Source: Firmicutes bacterium UBA6132 (GTDB lineage: Bacteria > Bacillota_A > Clostridia > Tissierellales > Sedimentibacteraceae). From it: DNA of 6,882 nucleotides. Position 1 is the first letter of the stretch, and every line of letters begins with the position of its first letter. The position numbers and the translations under genes were made by a program. The stretch is from the NCBI GenBank assembly GCA_002435835.1, contig DIVM01000030.1, positions 1,513-8,394 on the forward strand. The letters are read 5' to 3'. The notes beneath the pieces were generated by a model. The model saw only the letters and a program-made list of their open reading frames with translations, searched no databases and had not been told where the DNA came from. Of this stretch, positions 1 to 5,779 are shown in pieces.

Positions 1-1068
1 AAAAGAGTAAGGATGATATTTGAAAGAGCAAGGAAGGAAGCTCCGAGTATAATTTTTATAGATGAAATTGATGCATTGGGTTCTAAAAGAAATTTGGAAA
101 GCAATAATGAAAAAGATCAAACATTAAATCAACTATTAATAGAATTAGATGGATTTAACAACACATCAAATGTAATAGTTATTGCAGCAACAAACAGACT
201 TGATTTATTAGATGAAGCGCTTCTACGTCCTGGAAGATTTGATAGAAAAATTTATGTAGGAAATCCAAATTATCATTCAAGATTAAAAATTTTAGAAGTT
301 CATACAAAAAATAAACCTTTAGATAAAAAAGTAGAATTAAACGAAATTGCAACTAAAACTCACGGATTTTCAGGAGCACAGCTTGCGAATATAGCAAATG
401 AAGCCGCATTAAAAGCTATTAAAGAAAAGAGTAAAAAAATTAATGCAGATAATTTTGAATTTGCAATTGAAAAAATAGCAGCTGGATTGGAAATTAAACA
501 CTCAACTGTTTCTGATAAAGAAAAAAGAACCATTGCATACCATGAAGCTGGTCACGCAGTTGTTGCTAAAATATTAAATATAGATAAAGTACAGAAAATT
601 TCTATTATACCAAGGGATAAAGCTCTGGGTTATGTATTAAAATTTCCTACTGAAGATAAATTTTTATATACTAAACAGGAACTTTTAAATAAAGTTATAG
701 TTTTATTAGCAGGTAGAGCTTCTGAAGAACTAAATATCGGAGAAATAACTACAGGAGCTTCTAATGACATAAAAGAAGCAACTAATATTGTTTATGAAAC
801 CATCTGTAGCTATGGTATGGGTAAAAACACACAAAACACATGTATAGATGAAAGGTTATTTAAGTATTATTTATCTGGCATTAAAGAAGAAGCTGCTGAA
901 ATGACAAAAGAATCATATGAAAGTGCTTTAAAAATTATTAAAGAAAATGAAAAATTAGTTAAAGCAATCGCTGAATATTTATTAATTAATGAAACCATTA
1001 ATGCAGAACAATTAGATAAAATAATTGACGAAGTTAATTCTAATAAAAAAAGAGCTTGGACGCTGTAA
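1..1068 (+). CDS. ftsH: FtsH-like AAA+ zinc metalloprotease, C-terminal part (5' truncated by window edge)
   Basis: Membrane-anchored ATP-dependent protease of the FtsH/M41 family, which unfolds and degrades membrane and short-lived cytosolic proteins. The reading frame is open from base 1 (KRVRMIFERA...), matching the helix before Walker B in FtsH, so the ATG at 13 is internal. Walker A and the N-terminal membrane segments lie outside the window. Visible are Walker B (IIFIDEID, bases 49-72), the second region of homology with arginine fingers (ATNRLDLLDEALLRPGRFDR, to about base 246), the zinc site HEAGH (541-555), and the likely third zinc ligand Asp in GASNDI (766-768). All catalytic residues seen are intact. 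After the YGMG motif the usual loop of roughly 20 residues before the final helices is shortened, and there is almost no C-terminal tail. It therefore looks like a compact or divergent paralogue rather than the canonical housekeeping copy; this is inference. It converges on the M23 gene, with a REP-like element 20 bases after the stop. Confidence 0.9.
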   Translation, partial: KRVRMIFERARKEAPSIIFIDEIDALGSKRNLESNNEKDQTLNQLLIELDGFNNTSNVIVIAATNRLDLLDEALLRPGRFDRKIYVGNPNYHSRLKILEVHTKNKPLDKKVELNEIATKTHGFSGAQLANIANEAALKAIKEKSKKINADNFEFAIEKIAAGLEIKHSTVSDKEKRTIAYHEAGHAVVAKILNIDKVQKISIIPRDKALGYVLKFPTEDKFLYTKQELLNKVIVLLAGRASEELNIGEITTGASNDIKEATNIVYETICSYGMGKNTQNTCIDERLFKYYLSGIKEEAAEMTKESYESALKIIKENEKLVKAIAEYLLINETINAEQLDKIIDEVNSNKKRAWTL

Positions 1069-1087
1069 ATAAAAAATGCTACGAAAA

Positions 1088-1150
1088 ATTTTGGGGACGG
1101 ACCGTTTTTTCGCTTAAAACCATAGTGAAAAAAGGTACCGTCCCCAAAAT
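1088..1150. repeat. REP-like imperfect inverted repeat with GGGGACGG arms
   Basis: Two 28-base arms (1088-1115 and 1123-1150) are inverted copies of each other with about five mismatches, around a 7-base loop. The core is TTTTGGGGACGG followed by a pyrimidine run (CCGTTTTTTCGC in one arm, TACCTTTTTTCAC read from the other strand). It fills the gap between the converging ftsH-like and M23 genes and is more GC-rich than its surroundings. Repeats starting GGGGACGG or GGGGACAG with a T-run are familiar in clostridial genomes and resemble REP elements linked to REP-associated tyrosine transposases; that link is from general knowledge, and no transposase is present here. It could also act as a two-way transcription terminator. 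Confidence 0.75.
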
Positions 1151-1183
1151 ATGCCGATCTAAAAACATAACGACTTTTAAATA

Positions 1184-2314
1184 TTATTTTAAGTATGGGA
1201 GTGGATTTACTCTTACTCCGTTTACTCTGACTTCAAAGTGTAAGTGTGGGCCTGTAGAATAACCTGTTGAACCAACTAATGCTATAGTTTGTCCTCTTGT
1301 AACAGATTGTCCTTTACTAACTAATAATTTAGAACTATGTGCATACAAAGTAGCTATTCCACCACCGTGATCAACTATTACATAATTTCCATATGAATAA
1401 TGCCATCCTGCAAAAATTACTACGCCGTCATTAGCTGCAACAATTGCTGCACCGCTTTTTGCTCCAATATCAATAGCACCATGGTTTGTACCAGCACCAG
1501 CCACAGGTTCTTCTCTTGGTCCAAAGAATGATGTTATTCTTTGACTGCTTGGAGCAGGCCAAAGCATTACACCACCAGCATAATCAACATCAGTACGTTG
1601 AAGTTTTAATATGTCTTGTTCTATTTGAGCTGATTGTGCTTTTATAGCTGCTTCATATTTCTGAACTGTTTCTAGGTCCTGTTCAATTGATGACATATAA
1701 GATTCTTTTGAATTTGAAGCTGTTTGAACTTCTTGTTGTTTTAACTGCAAGCTATCAATTATAGCAACAAGTTCATTATTTTGTTTTTCTAAGCTAACTT
1801 GGATAACTTCTATTTGCTTCTTTTGTTCTTCAATTTTTTTCAACAATTCAACGTCACTTTCAACAATCCTTTGAACCATATCTGCACGAGTTAAAGCATC
1901 CATTAAGTTATCAGAATTTAAAATAACTTCTATGTAACCTGAAGTACCTTGTTTATACATAGACCTCAAGCGTTCTTCTAAAACTTCATTGCTCTTTTGT
2001 ATTTCTTCATTTAAATCTTTAATTTGTTGTTCTTGCTCTTTAATTTGCATTGTTAATTCTTGTTTTTTAAGTTCTTGACTTTCAACTTCTAAATTTAAAG
2101 CATTTAGTTCATTATCAAGCACATTTATTTCAGCTTGTACATTATTTTTTTCTGATTTTAATGCAGCAGATTGTTTTCTATACTCTTTGATCTGGTTTTC
2201 TAAAGCCTGTTGCTTTTGTTGTAAATCAGCAATACTTCCTCCAGCATATGTGGGAAAGAAACTTCCCACAGTTATAATCAAACTCAACATTAAAATAAAA
2301 GTTCTTTTAATCAT
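1184..2314 (-). CDS. Secreted coiled-coil M23 (LytM) peptidase / FtsEX-linked murein hydrolase
   Basis: This 376-residue exported peptidoglycan hydrolase resembles PcsB/EnvC-type FtsEX partners in architecture. Residues 1-24 form a signal peptide with cleavage likely after TYA. Residues about 28-130 and 145-250 are long Gln/Glu/Lys-rich coiled coils, separated by a conserved-looking hinge (RLRSMYKQG...VILNS). Residues about 265-376 are the LytM domain, with a full zinc and catalytic set: H278 and D282 (HGAID), H326 (YAHSS), and H357/H359 (HLHFE). The catalytic domain therefore looks active, unlike EnvC, whose degenerate LytM domain only activates amidases. The start has AGGAG (2322-2326) seven bases upstream, overlapping the ftsX stop, so translation is probably coupled. 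As last gene of ftsE-ftsX-M23, it is the obvious candidate for the enzyme controlled by FtsEX; the coiled coil would be the part contacting FtsX (inferred from PcsB and CwlO). The exact cross-link it cuts, likely in stem peptides, cannot be read from sequence. Confidence 0.9.
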   Translation of the reverse strand: MIKRTFILMLSLIITVGSFFPTYAGGSIADLQQKQQALENQIKEYRKQSAALKSEKNNVQAEINVLDNELNALNLEVESQELKKQELTMQIKEQEQQIKDLNEEIQKSNEVLEERLRSMYKQGTSGYIEVILNSDNLMDALTRADMVQRIVESDVELLKKIEEQKKQIEVIQVSLEKQNNELVAIIDSLQLKQQEVQTASNSKESYMSSIEQDLETVQKYEAAIKAQSAQIEQDILKLQRTDVDYAGGVMLWPAPSSQRITSFFGPREEPVAGAGTNHGAIDIGAKSGAAIVAANDGVVIFAGWHYSYGNYVIVDHGGGIATLYAHSSKLLVSKGQSVTRGQTIALVGSTGYSTGPHLHFEVRVNGVRVNPLPYLK

Positions 2315-2324
2315 GTAACTACTC

Positions 2325-3230
2325 CTATATACTCAAGAATTTTTTCAATGAGAATAAACTTCCTAAAATTCCTATGCCGATACCAATAGTAAAAAATATT
2401 ATTGTTAAATCAGAAAGTATCATATCTACACCAACCATATATCCTGACATTCCAGATAAAAGTGCAACGTATCTTGCTGTTAAATAATCAAATACATTGT
2501 TGTAAGCCAACAGCAAAATTATTATTGCAGTAACAGATCCAATAGTTCCAAGTAATATTCCCTCTATCATAAATGGACCTCTAACATATCCATTTGTTGC
2601 TCCTATATATTGCATAAGCTCAATTTCTTTTCTTCTGTTCATAACTGTTATTTTTATTGTATTAGATATAATAAATATGCTTATTAAAAGTAATACCGCT
2701 ATTATACCTGTACCCATTTTCTTTATAAAATCAGCTATTGTTATTAAAGTGTTTACTGCATCTTCATAAAATTTAACTTCTTCAACACTATCGTAATTTT
2801 TTAATTCTTTTATAATACTTTCAGAATTTGCAACATCTTTAAGTTGAACTACATATGTGTTCGGAAGTGGATTTTGCTGCAAACCATCTAAAAGATAAGC
2901 ATCATCTCCCCAATCCTCTTTCATTTTATTAAGAGCATAATCTTTTGATTGATAAGCTACAGATAAAACACCATCTATTTGTTTGAAATCTTCACCTAAT
3001 TCATTTATTTGCTCTTCACTTAAATCTTCATTTAAATAAACAGCAACTTCATCAAATGATTCTTTTGTTACTAAAGCTACATTATTTATATTTAACACTA
3101 TTAAAAGTACAAAACCAAGTATTAATAAAACTGCTGTAACAGAACCTATGGAAGCAAGTCCCATCATTCTGTTTCTCCACATACTTTTAAAAGCTTGGAG
3201 AAAAATATATTTTGTTTTTTTAAGGTTCAT
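2325..3230 (-). CDS. ftsX: Cell division ABC transporter-like permease FtsX
   Basis: Membrane subunit of the FtsEX complex, which does not transport a known substrate but passes ATP-driven movement to peptidoglycan hydrolases outside the cell. At 301 residues it has normal length for Gram-positive FtsX. Visible are a basic cytoplasmic N-terminus, TM1 about 24-47, one extracellular domain about 49-165 (the expected hydrolase-binding part), then TM2 about 173-195, TM3 about 221-243 and TM4 about 273-295. Between TM2 and TM3 lies the family-typical cytoplasmic stretch MNRRKEIELMQYIGATNGYV (197-216), expected to couple to FtsE. The start ATG at 3230 has a perfect AGGAGG (3239-3244) eight bases upstream, lying inside the end of ftsE. 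The two genes overlap by 11 bases and are surely co-expressed. Only 10 bases separate its stop from the M23 gene. Confidence 0.95.
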   Translation of the reverse strand: MNLKKTKYIFLQAFKSMWRNRMMGLASIGSVTAVLLILGFVLLIVLNINNVALVTKESFDEVAVYLNEDLSEEQINELGEDFKQIDGVLSVAYQSKDYALNKMKEDWGDDAYLLDGLQQNPLPNTYVVQLKDVANSESIIKELKNYDSVEEVKFYEDAVNTLITIADFIKKMGTGIIAVLLLISIFIISNTIKITVMNRRKEIELMQYIGATNGYVRGPFMIEGILLGTIGSVTAIIILLLAYNNVFDYLTARYVALLSGMSGYMVGVDMILSDLTIIFFTIGIGIGILGSLFSLKKFLSI

Positions 3231-3906
3231 TAAAATAACCTCCTACTTTTACATCCCTAATAATAGAACCTCTTTTAAGTTCTATAACTCTTTTTTGGTA
3301 CTGGTTTACAATTTCTTTATCATGTGTTGCCATGATTATAGTAGTACCTCTTTTATTAATTTCAGTTAAAATTCTCATTATTTCTTTAGAAGTTTCATTA
3401 TCAAGATTTCCTGTAGGCTCGTCCGCAATTATGGTCTCAGGCTTATTTACTATAGCTCTTGCAATTGCAACCCTTTGCTGTTCTCCACCTGATAGTTCGT
3501 CAGGATACGATTTAGCTTTGTCGCTTAAGCCAACCATGTTTAATACAATTGGAATTTCTCTTCTTATATACTTCGATGAGCAACAAATCATTTCCATAGC
3601 AAATGCAATATTTTCATATACTGTCAACTTAGGAAGCAATCTATAATCCTGAAATATAAAACCTATATTACGTCTATATTGTGCAATATTTCTTTTTCTA
3701 ATTTTTGTTATATCTTCACCATAGTAATTTATAAATCCTTCAGATGGATTTATTTCTTTTAACAAGAGTTTTATAAGAGTACTTTTTCCTGCACCACTCT
3801 TTCCAACAATAAAAATGAATTCACCAGGATTAATAGTAAAATTAATATCTTTAACTGCTGAAAAACCTTTTTTGTACACTTTCGTCACATTATTAAATTC
3901 AATCAC
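3220..3906 (-). CDS. ftsE: Cell division ATP-binding protein FtsE
   Basis: Cytoplasmic ABC-type ATPase that pairs with FtsX at the membrane. All nucleotide-binding motifs are intact in 228 residues: Walker A GKSGAGKST (35-43), Q-loop Q86 in FQDYRLLP, ABC signature LSGGEQQ (138-144), Walker B ending in D162-E163, D-loop NLD (167-169), and switch His in ATHD (H195). FQDYRLLP and ADEPTGNLD are typical of FtsE and close LolD-type relatives; the adjacent ftsX settles the assignment. The start codon is GTG (3906-3904), chosen because AGAGGTGA (3911-3918) lies just upstream and because the overlapping ATG (3908-3906) runs straight into TGA. It is the first gene of the operon, with a probable promoter at 4006-4033 and a leader of about 90 bases containing inverted repeats. 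Confidence 0.95.
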   Translation of the reverse strand: MIEFNNVTKVYKKGFSAVKDINFTINPGEFIFIVGKSGAGKSTLIKLLLKEINPSEGFINYYGEDITKIRKRNIAQYRRNIGFIFQDYRLLPKLTVYENIAFAMEMICCSSKYIRREIPIVLNMVGLSDKAKSYPDELSGGEQQRVAIARAIVNKPETIIADEPTGNLDNETSKEIMRILTEINKRGTTIIMATHDKEIVNQYQKRVIELKRGSIIRDVKVGGYFNEP

Positions 3907-3910
3907 ATTT

Positions 3911-3918
3911 TCACCTCT
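3911..3918 (-). promoter_or_regulatory. Ribosome binding site deciding the GTG start of ftsE
   Basis: The minus strand reads AGAGGTGA, an eight-base near-perfect match to the anti-Shine-Dalgarno sequence, four bases before GTG. The overlapping ATG two bases earlier is in another frame and meets a stop at once, so the GTG must be used. Confidence 0.8.
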
Positions 3919-3936
3919 GTTACATTTTATTAATTA

Positions 3937-3962
3937 TTGTCAAAAGCTTTAACTTTCGACAA
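3937..3962 (-). promoter_or_regulatory. Hairpin in the ftsE leader
   Basis: Ten-base arms (3937-3946 and 3953-3962) pair with a single G-U wobble around a six-base loop. On the minus strand the arms read TTGTCGAAAG and CTTTTGACAA. It lies within the predicted 5' untranslated leader, about 20 bases before the ftsE ribosome binding site. No long U-run follows, so it does not look like a terminator. A role in leader stability or protein binding is possible but unproven. Confidence 0.5.
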
Positions 3963-3968
3963 AATAGA

Positions 3969-4008
3969 AATATGATTGCGACATTCCTTAAATATATGCA
4001 ATCATATT
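3969..4008. repeat. Perfect 11-bp inverted repeat across the ftsE transcription start region
   Basis: The arms AATATGATTGC (3969-3979) and GCAATCATATT (3998-4008) are exact inverted copies separated by 18 bases. The right arm overlaps the predicted -10 box and start point of the ftsE promoter. An additional direct copy of ATCATATT follows at 4011-4018, ten bases from the one at 4001-4008, about one helical turn. This looks like an operator, or it could form a hairpin at the 5' end of the transcript. Confidence 0.55.
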
Positions 4009-4033
4009 ATATCATATTCTGACAAATTATCAA
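4006..4033 (-). promoter_or_regulatory. Probable sigma-A promoter of the ftsE-ftsX-M23 operon
   Basis: On the minus strand a -35 box TTGATA (4033-4028) is separated by 16 bases from a perfect -10 box TATAAT (4011-4006). The start point would fall near 3999, giving a leader of about 93 bases before the ftsE GTG. The region is AT-rich, so chance matches are possible, but both boxes and spacing are good and it is correctly placed downstream of the preceding gene's terminator. Confidence 0.65.
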
Positions 4034-4094
4034 ACATTACTTTAATATTTTACTTTATTTTTGCACAAAATGAAATGTTTATTTTTGACATTCA

Positions 4095-4138
4095 TAAAAA
4101 AATATGGTGGCAAGTTATTAAAAACTTGTCACCATATT
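4095..4138 (-). terminator. Rho-independent terminator of the PrcB-like gene
   Basis: The arms 4101-4116 and 4123-4138 pair at 15 of 16 positions, with the one exception a possible G-U or A-C type mismatch depending on strand. They enclose a six-base loop and are followed on the minus strand by seven T residues (4102-4096). It begins 19 bases after the stop codon at 4157. It separates this gene from the ftsE promoter, so the two are independent units. Confidence 0.9.
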
Positions 4139-4156
4139 CGATATTTACTTATAATT

Positions 4157-4609
4157 TTAATGAGTATATTCTTTTTCTAAAACTACTTTTTGAGGTAATT
4201 CATTCATATCTGCTTTAACAACTGTGAAAGGATATGTCAAAATTTGAGCTGTTACATCTCCTGGTTTAGGGTCTGTATATTCAGCATATACTGTTAAAAC
4301 CTTATCTCCATCTACTGTGTCCAGTGTAAGTTTATCAACTGCCACATCATAACCAGCTGAATTTTTTTCACCTCTTGTGACAACAACATAAATATCATCA
4401 TTTATTCTGCATACAAGAGCTTTTTCTTTCATTCTGTAATTTGGTAAAACTTCTGTTATCTGAGCAGGTATATTTTCTGGTTCTATTTTTTCAAATCCCA
4501 CATTTTCTGCACCCTTTCCTTGAAAGTATCTGTAAAAGAATAAAAGAGCTGCTATAAAAACTATAATCGCAACAATGGTAATAACTTTTTTCATAAATAT
4601 TCCCCCCAT
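4157..4609 (-). CDS. Membrane-anchored protein with PrcB-like C-terminal domain, function unknown
   Basis: This 150-residue protein has one N-terminal hydrophobic segment (residues about 9-27, VITIVAIIVFIAALLFFYRYF) followed by an extracellular domain, so it is a signal anchor or uncleaved signal protein. There is no lipobox Cys. The segment about 75-135 (VVVTRGEKNSAGYDVAVDKL, then a YTDPKPGD motif and TYPFTVVK) resembles the PrcB_C domain, named after a protease-complex subunit of Treponema denticola and found in many uncharacterised Clostridia proteins. That is recognition by eye, not a search. Two starts are possible: ATG at 4609 with AAGGAG (4617-4622) seven bases upstream, which I prefer, and ATG at 4594 (MKK...), preceded by a G-rich run that could also serve as ribosome binding site. 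It is a single-gene unit with its own terminator. A role in binding or modulating an envelope protease is conceivable but unsupported here. Confidence 0.8.
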   Translation of the reverse strand: MGGIFMKKVITIVAIIVFIAALLFFYRYFQGKGAENVGFEKIEPENIPAQITEVLPNYRMKEKALVCRINDDIYVVVTRGEKNSAGYDVAVDKLTLDTVDGDKVLTVYAEYTDPKPGDVTAQILTYPFTVVKADMNELPQKVVLEKEYTH

Positions 4610-4727
4610 ATTTGTACTCCTTATATTTTATTCTTCGTATATATTTTTATGCTATGTATGTACAAATTATATTATATAATTTAATTTATTTATTCATTAT
4701 TTAATAAAATAAATAAAAATTTTAAGT

Positions 4728-4757
4728 TTGACATAGTAGCTTGTCTATAAGTATAAT
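4728..4757 (+). promoter_or_regulatory. Strong sigma-A promoter for the MazG-like gene
   Basis: A perfect -35 box TTGACA (4728-4733) and a perfect -10 box TATAAT (4752-4757) are separated by 18 bases. The start point would be near 4764, leaving a leader of about 29 bases to the ATG at 4793. It sits in the 183-base divergent region between this gene and the minus-strand PrcB-like gene. The latter's own promoter is not clear: there are TATAAT-like sequences around 4668-4680 but no convincing -35 box. Confidence 0.8.
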
Positions 4758-4792
4758 TTATATATATAAAACTAATTAAGGAGTTGAATTTT

Positions 4793-5185
4793 ATGTCTCG
4801 AGATTGCGCTGAATTTCAAAATTGCATTGCTGACTTGCAGCTGAGAAATAAAAGTATATTGGATATAACTACAAAACTTAGTGAGCAAAATGCTAGGGTT
4901 AACAGAGCTGTTGCTAAATCTGTTACACGTTGCGGCTGCATTAGCATCGATGCTACTAAGCAAGTTTTTTCTGATGATAAAACATTACACGAAAATAAAG
5001 AGTTATTAAAAACACATATACAAGGCGGTTTATGCCCTACATGCCAAGATAAAGTCGAGGAAGAAATTGGCGATATGTTGTTTTTTATAGCTTCCCTTTG
5101 TGAAGCATTAAATTTAGATATGCAAGATATTGTTGAACAAAAAATTAAAGAATTGAAAACATTAGGGATTTTTAATTTATTATAG
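4793..5185 (+). CDS. Small MazG-like helical protein with CGC and CPTC cysteine motifs
   Basis: A 130-residue cytoplasmic protein, all-helical by appearance. I recognise it as a type seen in Clostridia, with a conserved ARVNRAVAKSVT-CGC block in the middle and a C-terminal LGIFNL ending. Its C-terminal half contains EEEIGDMLFFIASLCEALNL (89-108), very like the ExxD helix of MazG-type all-alpha NTP pyrophosphatases, which hydrolyse (d)NTPs to monophosphates using Mg2+. The companion EExxE motif of that family is not obvious, so catalysis is doubtful. C47/C49 and C81/C84 (CGC, CPTC) could bind a metal. The start is ATG 4793: AAGGAG (4778-4783) lies nine bases upstream. A TTG at 4784 would touch the ribosome binding site and is excluded. 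The gene has its own near-consensus promoter and ends at a hairpin terminator, so it is probably expressed alone. The actual function is unknown. Confidence 0.85.
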   Translation: MSRDCAEFQNCIADLQLRNKSILDITTKLSEQNARVNRAVAKSVTRCGCISIDATKQVFSDDKTLHENKELLKTHIQGGLCPTCQDKVEEEIGDMLFFIASLCEALNLDMQDIVEQKIKELKTLGIFNLL

Positions 5186-5190
5186 AAATT

Positions 5191-5229
5191 AAAAAACAGT
5201 TAAACTCATTTGAGTTTAACTGTTTCTAT
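5191..5229. terminator. Bidirectional rho-independent terminator
   Basis: Perfect inverted arms (5194-5208 and 5211-5225, AAACAGTTAAACTCA) form a 13-15 bp stem with a very tight loop. On the minus strand it is followed by six T residues (5196-5191), suiting the epimerase gene ending at 5290. On the + strand it is followed by a weaker T-rich stretch, starting about nine bases after the MazG-like stop codon. It can serve both converging genes. Confidence 0.85.
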
Positions 5230-5257
5230 TATAATATATTAATATTTCAATTGCACC

Positions 5258-5280
5258 TTTTGGGAATAGACCCCTTTGTC
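5258..5280. repeat. Possible single degenerate arm of the REP-like family
   Basis: TTTTGGGAATAGACCCCTTT aligns without gaps to the left arm of the element at 1088-1150 (TTTTGGGGACGGACCGTTTT) at about 15 of 20 positions. No matching inverted partner was seen nearby. It lies directly after the epimerase stop codon, again at a gene end. It is probably a decayed or solitary copy; chance similarity cannot be excluded. Confidence 0.35.
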
Positions 5281-5289
5281 AATTTGTTT

Positions 5290-5688
5290 CTATCTTTGGC
5301 AAAGTTCTATTAATACACCATGTGTACTTTTTGGATGGCAAAATGCAATTTTTGCTCCACCAGCACCATATCTTGGTTTTTCATCAATCATTCTAATTCC
5401 TTTTTCTTTCATTTCAGCAATTGCAGCTTCAATATCATCAACTTTAAATGCTATATGTTGTACTCCTTCGCCGTTTTTCTCTATATACTTAGCAATAGGA
5501 CCATCTTCACTTGTTGATTCCAAAAGTTCTACTTCAGTATCACCGATAGGTAAAAATGCAACCTTAACTTTTTGTTCTTCTACTGTTTCAGTTCCAGCAG
5601 ATTGTAATCCTAAAACTCCTTCATAAAACTTTAATGTTTCTTGTAAATCTTTAACTGCTATTCCTATATGATCTACTTTATTTACCAT
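5290..5688 (-). CDS. mce: Methylmalonyl-CoA epimerase
   Basis: Interconverts (S)- and (R)-methylmalonyl-CoA in the cytoplasm, linking propionyl-CoA carboxylation or decarboxylation to the B12-dependent mutase. The 132-residue protein is a vicinal-oxygen-chelate fold made of two beta-alpha-beta-beta-beta modules: residues about 5-57 starting VDHIGIAV, and about 74-131 starting VQHIAFKVDDI. The expected metal ligands are H7, E54 (where the Propionibacterium enzyme has Gln), H78 and E128. The ending HGVLIELCQ and PRYGAGGAKIAFCHP are typical of this family rather than of glyoxalase I, which is the main alternative. Length is normal. ATG 5688 has AGGAG (5698-5702) nine bases upstream. The gene follows meaB on the same strand after 176 bases that contain a REP-like element, so it may be in the same transcript or have its own promoter; a TATAAT (5735-5730) is present but lacks a good -35 box. 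Confidence 0.93.
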   Translation of the reverse strand: MVNKVDHIGIAVKDLQETLKFYEGVLGLQSAGTETVEEQKVKVAFLPIGDTEVELLESTSEDGPIAKYIEKNGEGVQHIAFKVDDIEAAIAEMKEKGIRMIDEKPRYGAGGAKIAFCHPKSTHGVLIELCQR

Positions 5689-5779
5689 TTTGTTTTTCTC
5701 CTATTATTTATTTAAATTTCGTTGTTTCAATTATATTAAATGATCCATCTTAATATTTTAGGTTTTCAAATGTACCTAT

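Noticed and set aside
1056..1262. Open frame on the + strand across the ftsH end, the repeat and the M23 3' end
   Set aside because: It overlaps two real genes, consists partly of the inverted repeat, and has no ribosome binding site or recognisable protein.
3148..3646. Open frames on the + strand opposite ftsX and ftsE
   Set aside because: They are antisense to well-defined genes with intact motifs and show no family resemblance or start signals.
4085..4090. TTGACA on the + strand as a -35 box
   Set aside because: No -10 box at a suitable distance and no + strand gene downstream; the region holds a minus-strand terminator.
3976..4218. 80-residue open frame on the + strand between ftsE and the PrcB-like gene
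   Set aside because: It runs through the promoter repeats and the terminator hairpin of minus-strand genes, with no ribosome binding site; its composition is that of AT-rich noncoding DNA.
4685..4717. Perfect 10-bp inverted repeat TTTATTTATT/AATAAATAAA in the divergent intergenic region
   Set aside because: Made only of A and T in a very AT-rich stretch, so chance occurrence is likely and the stem would be weak.
4784..4792. TTG start three codons before the ATG of the MazG-like gene
   Set aside because: The TTG is directly adjacent to the AAGGAG site with no spacer, whereas ATG 4793 has ideal spacing.
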